DNA from: Akebia trifoliata
Lineage: Eukaryota; Streptophyta; Magnoliopsida; Ranunculales; Lardizabalaceae
Direction: 5' to 3'
NCBI GenBank assembly: GCA_017979445.1
Contig: CM030711.1
Span: 7,409,221-7,473,220 of the forward strand
DNA length: 64,000 nt
Shown: positions 33,961 through 44,732 of the stretch, piece after piece
Layout of the letters: the number at the start of each line of letters is the position of its first letter
Position numbering within the stretch: position 1 is the first letter of the stretch
Notes under the pieces: generated by a model
What the model was told of the DNA's origin: nothing
The model's database searches: none
Seen by the model: the letters and a program-made list of their open reading frames with translations, nothing else
Translations under genes and position numbers: made by a program

Positions 33961-34774
33961 AAACTCGAGTTTTCGATTCGTATCTCGAGAAAAAATAATG
34001 AAATTTTGAGAAAATCTTGAAAGTGGGACTTAGGGGTAAAATTTTAGGATGTTTTTGATCATTTTTAATGGAATCTGACCTCACCATTAGATTCAAAATG
34101 ATTGAAAAACATACTTTAACCTTTAAACACGCTCAAATGGGAGTCCGAATAGAAATGTTGTAAAATCCTCGATTACCGAATCGGATCAAACTAAAATAAT
34201 GACTTCTTGCTAGAATAAGAACTGTTAAGATTCGATTATACCATTGGGTTCGTAACGAAAAATTATTAAACATAGACTATTTACTTATTATTTTTTGAGC
34301 CCAACAAGTCGAATTATCGTAAAAAACGAAAATGACATCAATTTTAGGGGTCACATCAGGCAAAAAATGTAAATTTTTGTTAGAGATAAAATTTATAGAA
34401 ATTGATCACACCATTAGATTCGGAATAAAAAATTAGACGAAGTAGAGTATTCATTCGTCATTTTTGGAGTCTGGATGGTTAAGTTATCGTCTATCGAAAC
34501 AATATGCAAAATATCGATTTCATCCCAAGACTTTATATAAATAAATTTTTTAATTTTTTTTTTCGCTATTCATCTTCCAAAGTTGTCTAAAACCAGTCAA
34601 CCGTTTTTTTTTTTTTAAATCATTTTTTTTTCAACATCGATTTCATCGCGAATGACTCGCCGTCGACTTCCAACGCAGAAGGGAGAAACGTCCGCAGCCT
34701 CGTTCTTTACAAACCCCCCCCCAAACCTCTTTTTGTATCACTTTCTTTTTCACCTTGTATCGTCAAAAAATAGT

Positions 34775-34821
<47 letters not shown>

Positions 34822-35886
34822 CTTCAACCTCGGATTTTATCCTTTTCGATATTAAACCATCCTCTGTCGTAGAAGGGAGAAAGGACAACGACGTCGAGAT
34901 TTTCGAAACCATTGGGTTAGATTCAAAAATCAACCGTCTCGAAGTTTGAACCATCTTGATTTCTGCACCGATCACCTCGATTTCCGCGTAGGTGTTTCAA
35001 TTCTTTCGCATAGAGATTGTAAGGAACTCTCAATTTCTATTAGTAATCGTAAATTATGAAAATTGCATTTATGATTTTATTAAAAATTTGTGATGTGTTT
35101 CCAAAAATATTGAATTATTTTTGTTATTTCAAATTCACGTTAGAACATGCATGTTTGATATGTTTTACTATATTTTATAACAAAATATACGTGGGTAGGA
35201 TATCTCACTGGGTTATTTCCGTCAATTGGGTCCCGTGCATCGCTCGAACCCTATTTTGATCTAATTTTATACTTTTTCAATGTTATTGATAAAAATGAAT
35301 TTTATAGTTGGAAAAATGATTTAATATTCAATGAACTCATATTAAGTTGATGAATATCAAAAAGTGAATATTTTGTTCAATAGATTGAAAATTACGAAAA
35401 TTGAAAAAAGAAAAAAATGGAATGAAACGGTAAAATGTTAGAATCACACTCAAAGGGTGATGTCTGCATTTTACATCCGAAAAGATGGGATGTCACACCC
35501 CGTGCACGTGCCAAACTGGGCCCGTGATCATCTAGGATAACGGTATGGTAGTAGTGCTACACATGGTAAGCTCCATTAGCTGACACGTGGTTGCGGGTAG
35601 GAAATACGATTGAGGGTAGGAAATACGACTAAGGGGTGATATCTGCATTTGATATTGTTGTGTTGTGTGTAGGTTGGTGAACGAATATCCAGAGATAATG
35701 TTATTGGTTGCATGTTTATTTACATTCTGTTAGCGCGAGGCGCTGTTTACTTTTCCTTTCTATTATTTATTTTAGGCCGGGTGGCAACAGTTGCATGGTA
35801 GGAAACTGGATATCTATTCTCAACCTTGTATTGTTAATTTCTCTTTTGTTTTCAAATGAAAATAATATATATATGTAGCTATTTTG
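33961..35886. mobile_element. About 1.9-kb insertion of unresolved class
   Basis: Absent from unit 1, where the flanks are continuous near 17,097. It starts near TAAAAACTCGAGTTTTCG and ends near TATTTTGTGAG. CTATTG on the left and CTATTTTG on the right may be a duplicated target. The interior holds a (TA)n tract (34,778-34,820) and GATGTCACACCCCGTGCAC, reminiscent of plant LTR ends. There is no coding domain. A degraded solo LTR or a Helitron-like segment are both possible. Confidence 0.5.
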
Positions 35887-35990
35887 TGAGCTATTTTGCC
35901 AGTTAACTAGTATGTAAGATAATCAACTATTGTCTTTTTTCCCCTTCATATAGTACCCTTAGAGTGTGAGTTAGACTGGATGGAAACTAG

Positions 35991-37222
35991 TGATGAGTGT
36001 CTCAAAACACTGAATTATACGCACGCTTCCCGGATATTTATCTTAATTTTTGTCCCTATTTCTCCGTATTAAAGTAATAATAATGATAAACCTCGAAACA
36101 TCATGTTGCATGTTATTAGATGATAATTAGGATTAATTATACATAAATAATTTCATAAATCTGATTACGTGTGTTTTTTATGCAAAAAATCAGTATTTTG
36201 GAGTCCAAATCTCAAGGTAAAAGCATTTCGGCCTACTTTGAAATGCCCTAATCCTTTGAAATGCTTTAATCTTTAACTCATGTTCTCCTCTTTTGTCCTC
36301 TTATGCAAAGAAAAGTAGATGCTACTTTTGGACTATTCTATACACTTTTTTCTCTATAAATAAAGCTTCAATCTATAGAGAAAGACCCCTTTTGTCTCTC
36401 TTCTTCTTGCTAATTCTCTATAATTTTCTAGTTTTTCTTTAAGAGAAAGAGTTCTTGTAGAAGTGAGATCTCAAGAGTGTTTTTCTTTCATCTTTGTTCT
36501 TTAATTTCTTTTTGTAACTCCATTGAAAGATCATTAAGTTGGGAATCAAATTGAAACATAGACTTACCTTATCCTCTTCTCTATCATGTTCTCTTTCTAT
36601 TATTATTGTTGTAATTTGTTCCTCACAATGATCGATTAGATTCTCCATAAAGAGGTCGATGATGCCGGAGTGAGTCTATCTTATTCTTATTTAAACAATT
36701 CTTTCATAATTGTTTTAATTATGTTTGTGAGAAGTTTATTAAGATTGGATTATTTGATTTATATTAATTGTCCTCATTTTGATGATCTATACTTAGATAA
36801 GATCAAGTTTGATCATGCTTAATGACAACTTGAGATATAAATCTGATAATACCATTTTGATTCACTAATCACCTATACTATTAAATTCATCTATAAGAGT
36901 GTTAATCAAATTATCTTCCAATCCATAAATAATGGTTTGTTGTGTGAATTGAGATTAAATTAGGATTGTTAAACTACCAAGATGACTTGCCAATGTTGAA
37001 TTGATTTATCTAACTTTTACCTTATTTCAATATCTATTTTTTACTTCAATTTCATTTACTATTTAGCTGTAATTTTCGAATTTATTATCAAAATTCTATT
37101 TTGATTTCAATTCGAAGGAAAAGTTGAATTACTTTTGTCCCTATGGAACAAATCTTACTTACCAAAATTTATTTTAATATTTCATCAATCCTACATTTCT
37201 ATAATTTACATAGCATCGATCA
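35991..37222 (+). mobile_element. Athila-type 5' LTR, 1,232 bp
   Basis: Begins TGATGAGTGTC and ends CATCGATCA, so the termini are TGAT...ATCA. It has an internal promoter (CTATAAATAAAGCTTCAATC, about 36,353-36,372). It is followed 3 bp later by the primer-binding site. No 3' LTR was found in the window. Confidence 0.8.
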
Positions 37223-37225
37223 AAT

Positions 37226-37243
37226 TGGCGCCATTGCTAGGGA
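37226..37243 (+). other. Primer-binding site, tRNA-Asp type
   Basis: TGGCGCCATTGCTAGGGA differs from the standard Athila tRNA-Asp complement at about three positions. This fixes the LTR end at 37,222 and the orientation of the element. Confidence 0.85.
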
Positions 37244-38408
37244 TAGCGGTTCGATTCATTTTCAATTCAAAAGAACCCGAGAGGAATTCGAAACAGAATC
37301 AGCTTCTTTGCCAATAAGATAATATAACTTAAACTGCCTGTAACTTTCTACTCCAATCTCTGATTAACTATTATAGTATATTGATTTAGGGTAGAACGAA
37401 ATTTTCTTTCAAATGTGGCTTAGTCAGCAAGATTTTGATAAGTCAGAATCAGTTTTTGAATCTGTTTACTATCATTTATGCTCCTTGTAAGGATATATAT
37501 ATTCTTTTATTTCAATTTCCTTTAATCTTTAGCTAGGTTTATTTTTCTGTTTTAGAAATTCTTATATAGGATTCCTTGTAATTTTTTTTAATTATCCAAG
37601 AAGGCTTTGATTGTAATAGTTCTAGGGAAGGACAACAGTGGGTTGAAACTATCTCAGCCCCTCGGGTTCGTATACCAAAATTAGTGTCAGTGGCCCGAGT
37701 CGACTCGGATTGATCATCCCCCGTCTAGACGGAGAGGTAATTTTCGTACCACTCAAGCACCTCTTCTTAGTGAGTTTCTGTGTTGACTTTGAATGATTAA
37801 TTTGTATACCTCGATTTGCACATAGTAATAAGGGCACCTTTACGAGGATGGCACCATAAGATAAGAATCGGATTTCATTATCGATATCTTACTCTTTTAG
37901 AAAATTGAATTCATAACCACATAATTATTTAAAATTGGTTAGACTTGACTTTAGGTCTCATCGAGCTCATTAAGCAAAGTTAATTCAAGTTGCACCAACT
38001 GCACTTCTTGATCGAAAACAATACCTAAGCACAATCCTGCCCCGTAGTACCACCTGTATTGGGGGATATACAATGTTTATTCTAGACGAGAGGTGATTTA
38101 AGAGTGTCTTTGCTCAGCATCATGCGTCACCTCTCAACTGGGGATTAAACTGACTGTTTTCGATTTCAGAGATTTGGGTTGGAAGGCTTAAATTATTCCA
38201 TTGAACCAGTTAGGAGCTGTCTAGTCGTAGGAGCCCAATGATCACGTGTGAATTCCTCCCTCTTTTATGTGTAATTTTTTAATGTATGTTAGGTAGGAGA
38301 TCTTAAAAAAATCCGATTGAATCATTTGATCCGAAAATCACAATATCTCATCCACTACCTAGGATTAGAAGAGAAATCAACACCGTAACCACCCTGCCAA
38401 TCCTAGAA
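37244..38408 (+). other. Athila leader region
   Basis: Untranslated leader between primer site and gag. The part from about 37,755 is shared with unit 1; the first 500 bp is not. A GC-richer patch lies at 37,625-37,745. No gene. Confidence 0.6.
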
Positions 38409-39401
38409 ATGGATCCACCTCATCACCTTCATGAGGATCAACAAACTCTCAATGAGTTGTTCGCCCATATTACAGCCAATCCTCCCTCTTGTATAGCTTT
38501 ACCCGTTACGAATATGGCACAATTTGAAATAAGAGCAGCTACCATCAACATGCTTCCCAAATTCCAAGGTTTCGAGAGTGAACTACCTTACAATCATCTT
38601 AGTCAATTCTTGACCTTGTATCAGACATTCAAAAATGGACACCTTGACGAAGAGAATGTCAAACTTAGGTTGTTCCTTATTTCTCTCGAAAATCATGCTA
38701 CAGCATGGTTAAATTCTTTGGCCTCTAACTCTATCATCACGTGAGATGAGTTATCAAGAAAATTGATGGAAAAATTCTTTTCAATGACAAAAATGGAACA
38801 ATTCAAAAATATCATTAGGAACTTCAAGGGAAGACCTGATGAAGAATTTTTCCAAATTTGTGAAAGGTTTAACGACCTTCTTGTCAGATGTCCGCATCAT
38901 GGGATAGATAAAGTCCAATTAATCAACTTCTTTTATCGTGTTCTCCCGACAGTCCAACGTATCCTTCTAGAGTCTATGCATCAAGGGAAGTTCATGAATC
39001 AAACTCCCAATCAGGCATACGAGTTCCAAGTCGAACTGAATGAGAATGCTCCAAATTGGAGCACCAACTTAAGAGATTTCGATATAAAAGAGTTGGAAAC
39101 CAAGAAATCGGGCATGTATGAGATCAAATTCGATCCCGATCTCAAGAATGTCATGACAAACCTAGTCACTAGCATACAAAGTCTAAATAAAAAGTTTGAC
39201 GCTTTCAGTGTAAAAACCAATCTCCAAGAATCCACCCCAGTTTTGCAAGTCGCTTCAGAAACATCTTCGTCATGTTTGCTCTATGAGAGCTCCACTCATT
39301 CCATTGAGGATTGTCCCACCTTGCCAGTAGTAAAGGCCAAGCAAGCCAATGCTATCGGAACATACAAAACTTCGAAACTCCAAGAACTACCGACTGAATA
39401 A
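38409..39401 (+). pseudogene. Athila-type gag with one nonsense change
   Basis: Nearly complete gag. It is open from Met-Asp-Pro-Pro-His-His at 38,409 to a TGA at 38,742, where unit 1 has TGG (Trp). The frame then continues through the gag core (Glu-Glu-Phe-Phe-Gln-Ile, Phe-Tyr-Arg-Val-Leu) to a TAA at 39,399. The zinc-knuckle remnant again reads Cys-x2-Tyr-x4-His-x4-Cys, so the Cys-to-Tyr change predates duplication. Less damaged than the unit 1 copy. No pol genes follow. Confidence 0.85.
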
Positions 39402-39992
39402 TTAGGGTTAGGGTTTAGATCAGTTTATCTAATGAAGCTTCTCGATTTGGATTTGGCTCTACTTTTTCATTTATTTCGGGTATCTCTGGTTTTTGTGTTG
39501 ATCTAAGGGTTCTAGATTATCTGAGAACACCGATTTAAAGAAATCCATGAGAAAAAAAAAATCAAAGAATTAGGGTTAGGGTTTTATTTGTTGCTTGATC
39601 TGTAATTTGTGTTTGGTTTGAAGCTTTAGTTTAAACATGATCTCAAGAACCAATTTTTAGGTTCGACTTGGCTGTAGATTCAACCGGTCCATTACGGTTG
39701 GGAAGAAAACAAATCTTGACTTTAGTCTTGTAGGAAGACTAGTATAAAATGACTAAAACACCTTCTATTCAATCTCATGATGTTAACAAATTAAGGATAT
39801 TTATCTTTAAAATTACATGCAATCTCGCTGGTAATTTGTTAGTGAGATCGTCACGTTAAATTAGAATAACTACGTGGGATCTCACTGGAAAATATGTTTT
39901 GGAAATTAAAATGAACATTGTATCGAAATCGAAATTTTTGCAAAAGTTGAGTTTTTTTTCAAAATTTTCTTCTTTTTTTATTTGCACCAACC
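39402..39992. other. Post-gag sequence, no gene
   Basis: Colinear with 19,349-19,843. Ends at the junction with the copia fragment. Confidence 0.6.
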
Positions 39993-40593
39993 TCTCGCAA
40001 GACCTCATTCCCCAAAGACAACAGAATCGCACTGTGTGCCTTCTCCATGATCTCCTCTTTCTATTCTGGTTTCAACGATTCAGGCAAATTATCGCTTCCC
40101 AACAACGCCTTCGATAAACCTTGATAAACGAGTAAAGCTTTCATCCGAACCCGCCATAAATTAAAATCGTTCCTTCCATCGAACTTCTCAACATCATACT
40201 TCGCAGCCATAGCTCTGATACCAGTTTGTTAGACTTAACCCTAGGATCCGAAGTATAAATCAAGCAAGAACACAAGAATCTCACATGACACAAAATATAC
40301 GTGGTTCGGTCAAAGAATCGACCTACGTCCACGGGCGAAAACGGCGATTTAACTATATCAATCAAAGAAGAACGCGGTTACAGTTTCTCTCTATCTCTCG
40401 TATCTTTCACAAACCCTTTAGGGTTTCATCTCTTACCCTTTATATACTTAGGGTTACAAAGAGGTTAAAACGGGTCGGATCCAAAACCAAACCACACATT
40501 ACCAATTAAAATGGGAAACCCCACACATTACCAATTAAACGGGTCATGCGGGTCGTTAACGGATCTCAAAAGATCCGGGTTGAATCCACGACA
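39993..40593 (-). mobile_element. Ty1/copia fragment: LTR, primer site, start of gag
   Basis: Reading on the minus strand: LTR 40,593-40,227 (367 bp, TGTCGTGGATT...TCTAACA), containing ACGTGGTTCGG-type sequence common in copia LTRs. Then the primer site TGGTATCAGAGC (40,223-40,212, initiator-Met type), then gag from the ATG at 40,210. Gag starts Met-Ala-Ala-Lys-Tyr-Asp-Val-Glu-Lys-Phe-Asp-Gly and contains Trp-Arg-Val-Arg-Met-Lys. A stop replaces a Lys codon at about 40,073-40,071 and the homology is cut at 39,993. The 5' LTR boundary is by the TG...CA rule only. Confidence 0.85.
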
Positions 40594-40815
40594 ACCCTCC
40601 ACATACAAGAATAGAAGACATAACCAACAGAAACCATAACTAAATCATAAAGCAAGCAAGATTTTATTTATTTATATTCTTTTTGATCCCTACAAATACT
40701 TCATTCTTAACAATCAGGTAAAAATCTTCCTCCAACAGATCATAGTGAACGCATCCTGTCCCCGTCGACGTTCGTAAAAATTCAGGAGACATGGTGTTCC
40801 CCAGCTGATACTACT

Positions 40816-41888
40816 TTATTCATTGTTGAAATACCTCGTCTGGTTTGTAAAACTCCATTCCATCGTTTCTTGATCAGTATGAAGTTGTAACTGCTCCGTA
40901 GGAAATACTTGGTTGGAACAAGATGATTCTGCCGAACCATAGCTCATAACCGATCCATTACGGTCGACCACTTTATTCTTTGCACGACCACTATTTATAA
41001 TTCTACACAATACCATTTCTTGAAATTGCTTCTAAAATATAGAAGAAAAAAAGAAATGTCAACAACCCAAAAAAAAAATGTTTCAAGTTCTATAAACTAC
41101 AAGATAACAAGAATAAAAAAACACCAACCTTGCTCTGTTTGTCACAAATTGGGGCTAAAGTATACTCATGCATAATCCATTCAGTGTTCTCTCCGTTGTC
41201 CTGCTTGAATATTAGCGCTTGCCTGTGTCCAATCACTTCACCTTTATCACAAATTTTCTTAACATTACCATGAGTAATCCATCGACCTCTTCCTGCCACA
41301 GTCCGATGGGCCGAGTTTGCTGTCTTCTGTTTTCTTAGAACGTAGCAATACCGTTCTTTAATCTTTTCTGTCACCTCAAGCTCTAAAAAAAAAAAAACCA
41401 TAAAATTAGTTTATTAAAGAATGTGGACCATCAATTTTTTATCAATAATTTGTAAACTACTTTTGATGGATTTAGAAATTTCTGATTGGGCTGATTTTTT
41501 GTGAGGATGATCTTCTCACCATAGAGATCATCCTCGCAAAGAATCAGCTCAATCCGAAACTTTTAACCCATATTTTGAAAAATGATTGTTTTTAACTTAT
41601 GCCCCTTTGAATCTCCCTCCCTCCCTCCCTCCCCATGCTTATATTGTTTTTAATTTTTTAATTTATGTCCCTTGAATTACCCCCCCCCCCCATACTTACT
41701 TACATACATACATACATAAACACACACATACTTGGCAGATTCCATGGTTCAAAGTTGTAAACGTTGCAATCCTTAATAGGTTTTGATCCAACCTCATCTT
41801 GATTTACCTTAGCTATAAGTTTGGCCAATAAATCTGCATTCGTAGGAGAGAACTTGTAATTTTTGTTTGGAAATATGTAGTCTGACAT
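40816..41888 (-). CDS. NAC-domain transcription factor, 208 aa, apparently intact
   Basis: Exon 1 41,888-41,732, exon 2 41,382-41,129, exon 3 41,031-40,816. Introns are GT-AG with phases 1 and 0; the joined frame is open. Exon 1: Met-Ser-Asp-Tyr, then Tyr-Lys-Phe-Ser-Pro-Thr, then Pro-Ile-Lys-Asp-Cys-Asn-Val-Tyr and Glu-Pro-Trp-Asn-Leu-Pro (subdomains A/B). Exon 2: Arg-Tyr-Cys-Tyr-Val, Gly-Arg-Trp-Ile-Thr-His-Gly, Glu-Trp-Ile-Met-His-Glu-Tyr (C/D). Exon 3: Glu-Met-Val-Leu-Cys-Arg-Ile (E), then a 60-residue tail rich in Ser, Gln and Asn. NAC proteins bind DNA as dimers in the nucleus. The tail is much shorter than in most NAC factors and the Trp-Lys-Ala-Thr-Gly motif is altered, so DNA binding may differ. 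Intron 1 holds a MITE relic. Confidence 0.85.
41410..41600. mobile_element. MITE fragment in NAC intron 1
   Basis: Right half of a MITE: spacer GTGGACCATCAATTTTTTATC, one complete hairpin (GGGCTGATTTTTTGTGAGGA and inverse) and part of the terminal module. It sits in intron 1 of the intact NAC gene, followed by (CCCT)n and poly-C, and does not touch the splice sites. Confidence 0.75.
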
Positions 41889-41980
41889 TGATGGACACTA
41901 ACAGCTTACTACTCTTCTTCTCTGTCTCAAATGCCAATTAAGGTAAGAGATATAAGTTGAGAGCAAGTCAAATTTAGCTC

Positions 41981-41988
41981 CTTTTATA
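41981..41988 (-). promoter_or_regulatory. TATA box of the 208-aa NAC gene
   Basis: Minus-strand TATAAAAG about 95 bp upstream of the ATG, a normal distance for a short 5' leader. Confidence 0.65.
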
Positions 41989-42061
41989 CTACTTCAAAGA
42001 TTTACTTTTTCAAACTCCAAATCCAACTTACACTTCAAAAGGACCTCCCTACTCTAACTCA

Positions 42062-42067
<6 letters not shown>

Positions 42068-42143
<76 letters not shown>

Positions 42144-42518
42144 CGTTCAAGGGCAAACTTTTTAGCAAATTTTTTGGCAAAACATTTTTCAAAACATAGG
42201 TTAGAGGTTTTAGAATGGGCTGATTTTTTGTGAGGATGATCTCTACGGTGAGGAGATCATCCTCACCAAAAATCAGCCCATTCCAAAACTTTTAACCCAT
42301 GTTTACAAGCTGAAAAATCGTGGACCGTCCATTTTTTGTAAACTGTTTTTGATGGGTTAGAGTTTTGGAATGGGCTGATTTTTGGTGAGGATGATCTTCT
42401 CACCGTAGAGATCATCCTCACCAAAAATCAGCCCATTCCAAAACCTATAACTCATGTTTTGAAAAATGTTTTGCCAAAAAGTTGGCCATTGAACGCCCCC
42501 CATATATATATATATATA
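42068..42518. mobile_element. (TA)n and 364-bp MITE, first of a three-element train
   Basis: TA tract 42,068-42,137, MITE 42,138-42,501, TA spacer to 42,518. Termini GGGTAGCGTTCAAGGGC and the inverse of GGGGGGCGTTCAATGGC. Double hairpin. It lies about 250 bp upstream of the start codon of the 208-aa NAC gene. Confidence 0.88.
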
Positions 42519-42929
42519 GGGAGCAGTTCGGCAGCCCTAAAGTATGCCAAGTTTTGTGCCAAACATTTTTTGTAAATCACTTTTGATGGAGTTAGGAGTT
42601 TTGGAATAAGCTAATTTTTTGTGAGGATGATCTCTACGGTGAAGAGATCATCCTCACAAAAAATCAGCTCATTTTGAAACTTCTAACCTTAGTTTACAAG
42701 TTGAAAAATCGTGGACCGTCCAATTTTTGTTAATCACTTTTGATGGGGTTAGAAGTTTTGGAATAGGCTGACTTTTGGTGAGGATGATCTCCTCATCATA
42801 GAGATCATCCTCACAAAAAATCAGCTCATTCCAAAGCTTCTAACCCATATTTTGAAAAATGTTTGGCACCAAACTTGGCAAACTTTAGGGCTGCTGAACC
42901 GTCCCCATATATATATATATATATATATA
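42519..42929. mobile_element. 388-bp MITE, second of the train, and TA spacer
   Basis: MITE 42,519-42,906, TA 42,907-42,929. Termini GGGAGCAGTTCGGCAGCCC and inverse. Same subfamily and length as the element at 43,496-43,883. Confidence 0.88.
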
Positions 42930-43322
42930 GGTCGGGTTCCTGCGACATACATTGCGACACACATATAGACAACGTGTCTGTCTTATATGGGCAAAATGTT
43001 TGGAATGGGCTGATTTTTTGTGAGGATGATCTCTGTGATGAGGGGATCATCCTGAAAAAAAAAAATCATCCCATTCCAAAACTTGTAACCCCATCAAAAT
43101 TGATTTACAAAAATTGGACAGTCTATAATTTTTCAACAAAAATTGGATGGTCTAGAAGTTTCATAATGAGCTGATTTTTGGTAAGGATGATCTCCTCACC
43201 ACAGAGATCATCCTCACAAAAAATCAGCCCATTCCAAGCATTTTTGTCCATATAAGACAAAACACGTTGTCTATATGTGTGTTGAAATGGTTGTCGTTTG
43301 AACCTGACCCTATATATATATT
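42930..43322. mobile_element. 381-bp MITE, third of the train, and TA tract
   Basis: MITE 42,930-43,310, TA 43,311-43,322. Termini GGTCGGGTTCCTGCGACA; the right end is less similar (TTTGAACCTGACCC), so the two ends may come from different subfamilies. Double hairpin interior. Confidence 0.85.
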
Positions 43323-43486
43323 TATTATACATAAATTGAGTTAGAGTTAGAGTTTGATGGATCTGGACCACGGACTTAGATTCTATAAGGGACTAACATT
43401 CTCAATAATTTATTGAACCAATTTTGGATCCTTCCAATCCCATAACCCAATCCGTTGAAATATACCAACTAATGCAAATCTAACCT

Positions 43487-43892
43487 TATTTACAAGGAGA
43501 CGGTTCAGCAGCCTTAAAGTTTGCCTAGTTTGGTGCCAAACATTTTTCAAAATATGAGTTAGAAGCTTTGGAATGAGCTGATTTTTTGTGAGGATGATCT
43601 CTATGATGAGGAGATCATCCTCATCAAAAATCAGCCTATTCCAAAATTGCTAACCTCGTTAAAAGTGATTTACAAAAATTGGACGGTCCACGATTCTTCT
43701 ACTTGTAAACTAGGGTTAGAAATTTCAAAATGAGCTGATTTTTTGTGAGGATGATCTCTTCACCGTAGAGATCATCCTCACAAAAAATCAGCCTATTCCA
43801 AAACTTCTAACCCCATCAAAAGTGATTTACAAAAAATGTTTGGCACAAAACTTGACAAATTTTAAGACTGCAGAACCGCTCCCTATTTACAA
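43487..43892. mobile_element. 388-bp MITE with a readable 9-bp target duplication
   Basis: The element 43,496-43,883 is flanked by TATTTACAA at 43,487-43,495 and 43,884-43,892. The paralogous site at 1,062-1,070 has a single TATTTACAA; 48,251-48,259 has TATTTACAT. Ends GGAGACGGTTCAGCAGCC and the inverse of GGGAGCGGTTCTGCAGTC. A 9-bp duplication is typical of Mutator-like elements. If the first A belongs to the element, the duplication is 8 bp, which would point to hAT. Confidence 0.88.
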
Positions 43893-44329
43893 ATGTTCAA
43901 TTTGGTAGATAACTTAGAGTTATAATCTACAATAAATTTTATCAAGTTGACTTAGTCAAATGATTTCAGCGAATTTGAGGGACCGAGTGCTTAAAATCCA
44001 AGTAGACTCAACGACTTATAAAGTCTGAACTCAGAAGTCAAAACTATATATTGGGCCCAAAGAAAGTGGGACAACGAATTACTCTACTAGGTTGAGATCT
44101 TGAGAGAAGAGGGACCGAAAAAAAATAAAAACAGAATTTCTAAAAATCAATACCAAACTTCTAGGGATTAGTACAGCATAAGAAATAGTAACAAAATCCT
44201 AGGGATTAGTATTAGTAAGTGAAATTGTAGGGATTAGCAAAATTTATATTAAAGAAATCTAGGGATCACCAATTAATTAAAGGGGAAGTTTTAAATAAAA
44301 ACCTGTCAAAATGAACTCAGAACTGGCAA
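43893..44329. other. Spacer, no gene
   Basis: Colinear with 48,260-48,690. Contains repeated TAGGGATTAG motifs (44,155-44,245) that also occur at 48,535-48,610. Confidence 0.65.
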
Positions 44330-44416
44330 GTGCTGTTTGGAAAACGCCATTCAGTTTTGGTTATTTTCAAATTAAATCCCAAGATTACCCCCTTCCCCAA
44401 AACTGTGTTTGTTATT

Positions 44417-44450
<34 letters not shown>

Positions 44451-44732
44451 TTATAAATTTTATTATTTATCTTTGGGGACAATTTTAAACAAAATCTATA
44501 ATAAATAATATTTTTAACAACTTTTAAAACTAAAAAAATATTAAATGAACCACAAAACTAACAATATAAGAAAAATGATAGATTTTTTTTTTGTTTTGTT
44601 TAAAGAAACACCATAAAAAACACCACTCAAATAAGCGGTTTTGGTGAAGGGGCAATCTCGGTATTTAATTGAAAAATAATAAAGAAAATGCCAATTGAAA
44701 TGGCGTTTCTAAAAACACCACTTTGTCCGTTC
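44330..44732. mobile_element. Inverted-repeat element, about 403 bp
   Basis: Arms of about 80-90 bp: left starts GAACTGGCAAGTGCTGTTTG, right complement starts GAACGGACAAAGTGGTGTTT. Both continue through AACGCCATT and CCAAAACxG. A poly-T run (44,421-44,445) is in the loop. Unit 3 diverges at this point (48,690) and lacks it. No target duplication was seen. Unrelated to the TA-tract MITEs. Confidence 0.6.

Larger units (their letters stand above)
22350..39992. repeat. Segmental duplication unit 2
   Basis: Colinear with 12,242-19,843 of unit 1, but 10 kb longer. The extra length is from a MITE at 22,711, about 7.5 kb added at the TA locus (25,039-32,585), a 1.9-kb insertion at about 33,961 and a more complete LTR. 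It starts abruptly at 22,350 after the inverted LTR. From about 23,600 it is closest to unit 3. Confidence 0.85.

Noticed and set aside
37226..37260. tRNA-like sequence
   Set aside because: It is the primer-binding site of the Athila element, complementary to a tRNA 3' end; no cloverleaf is present.
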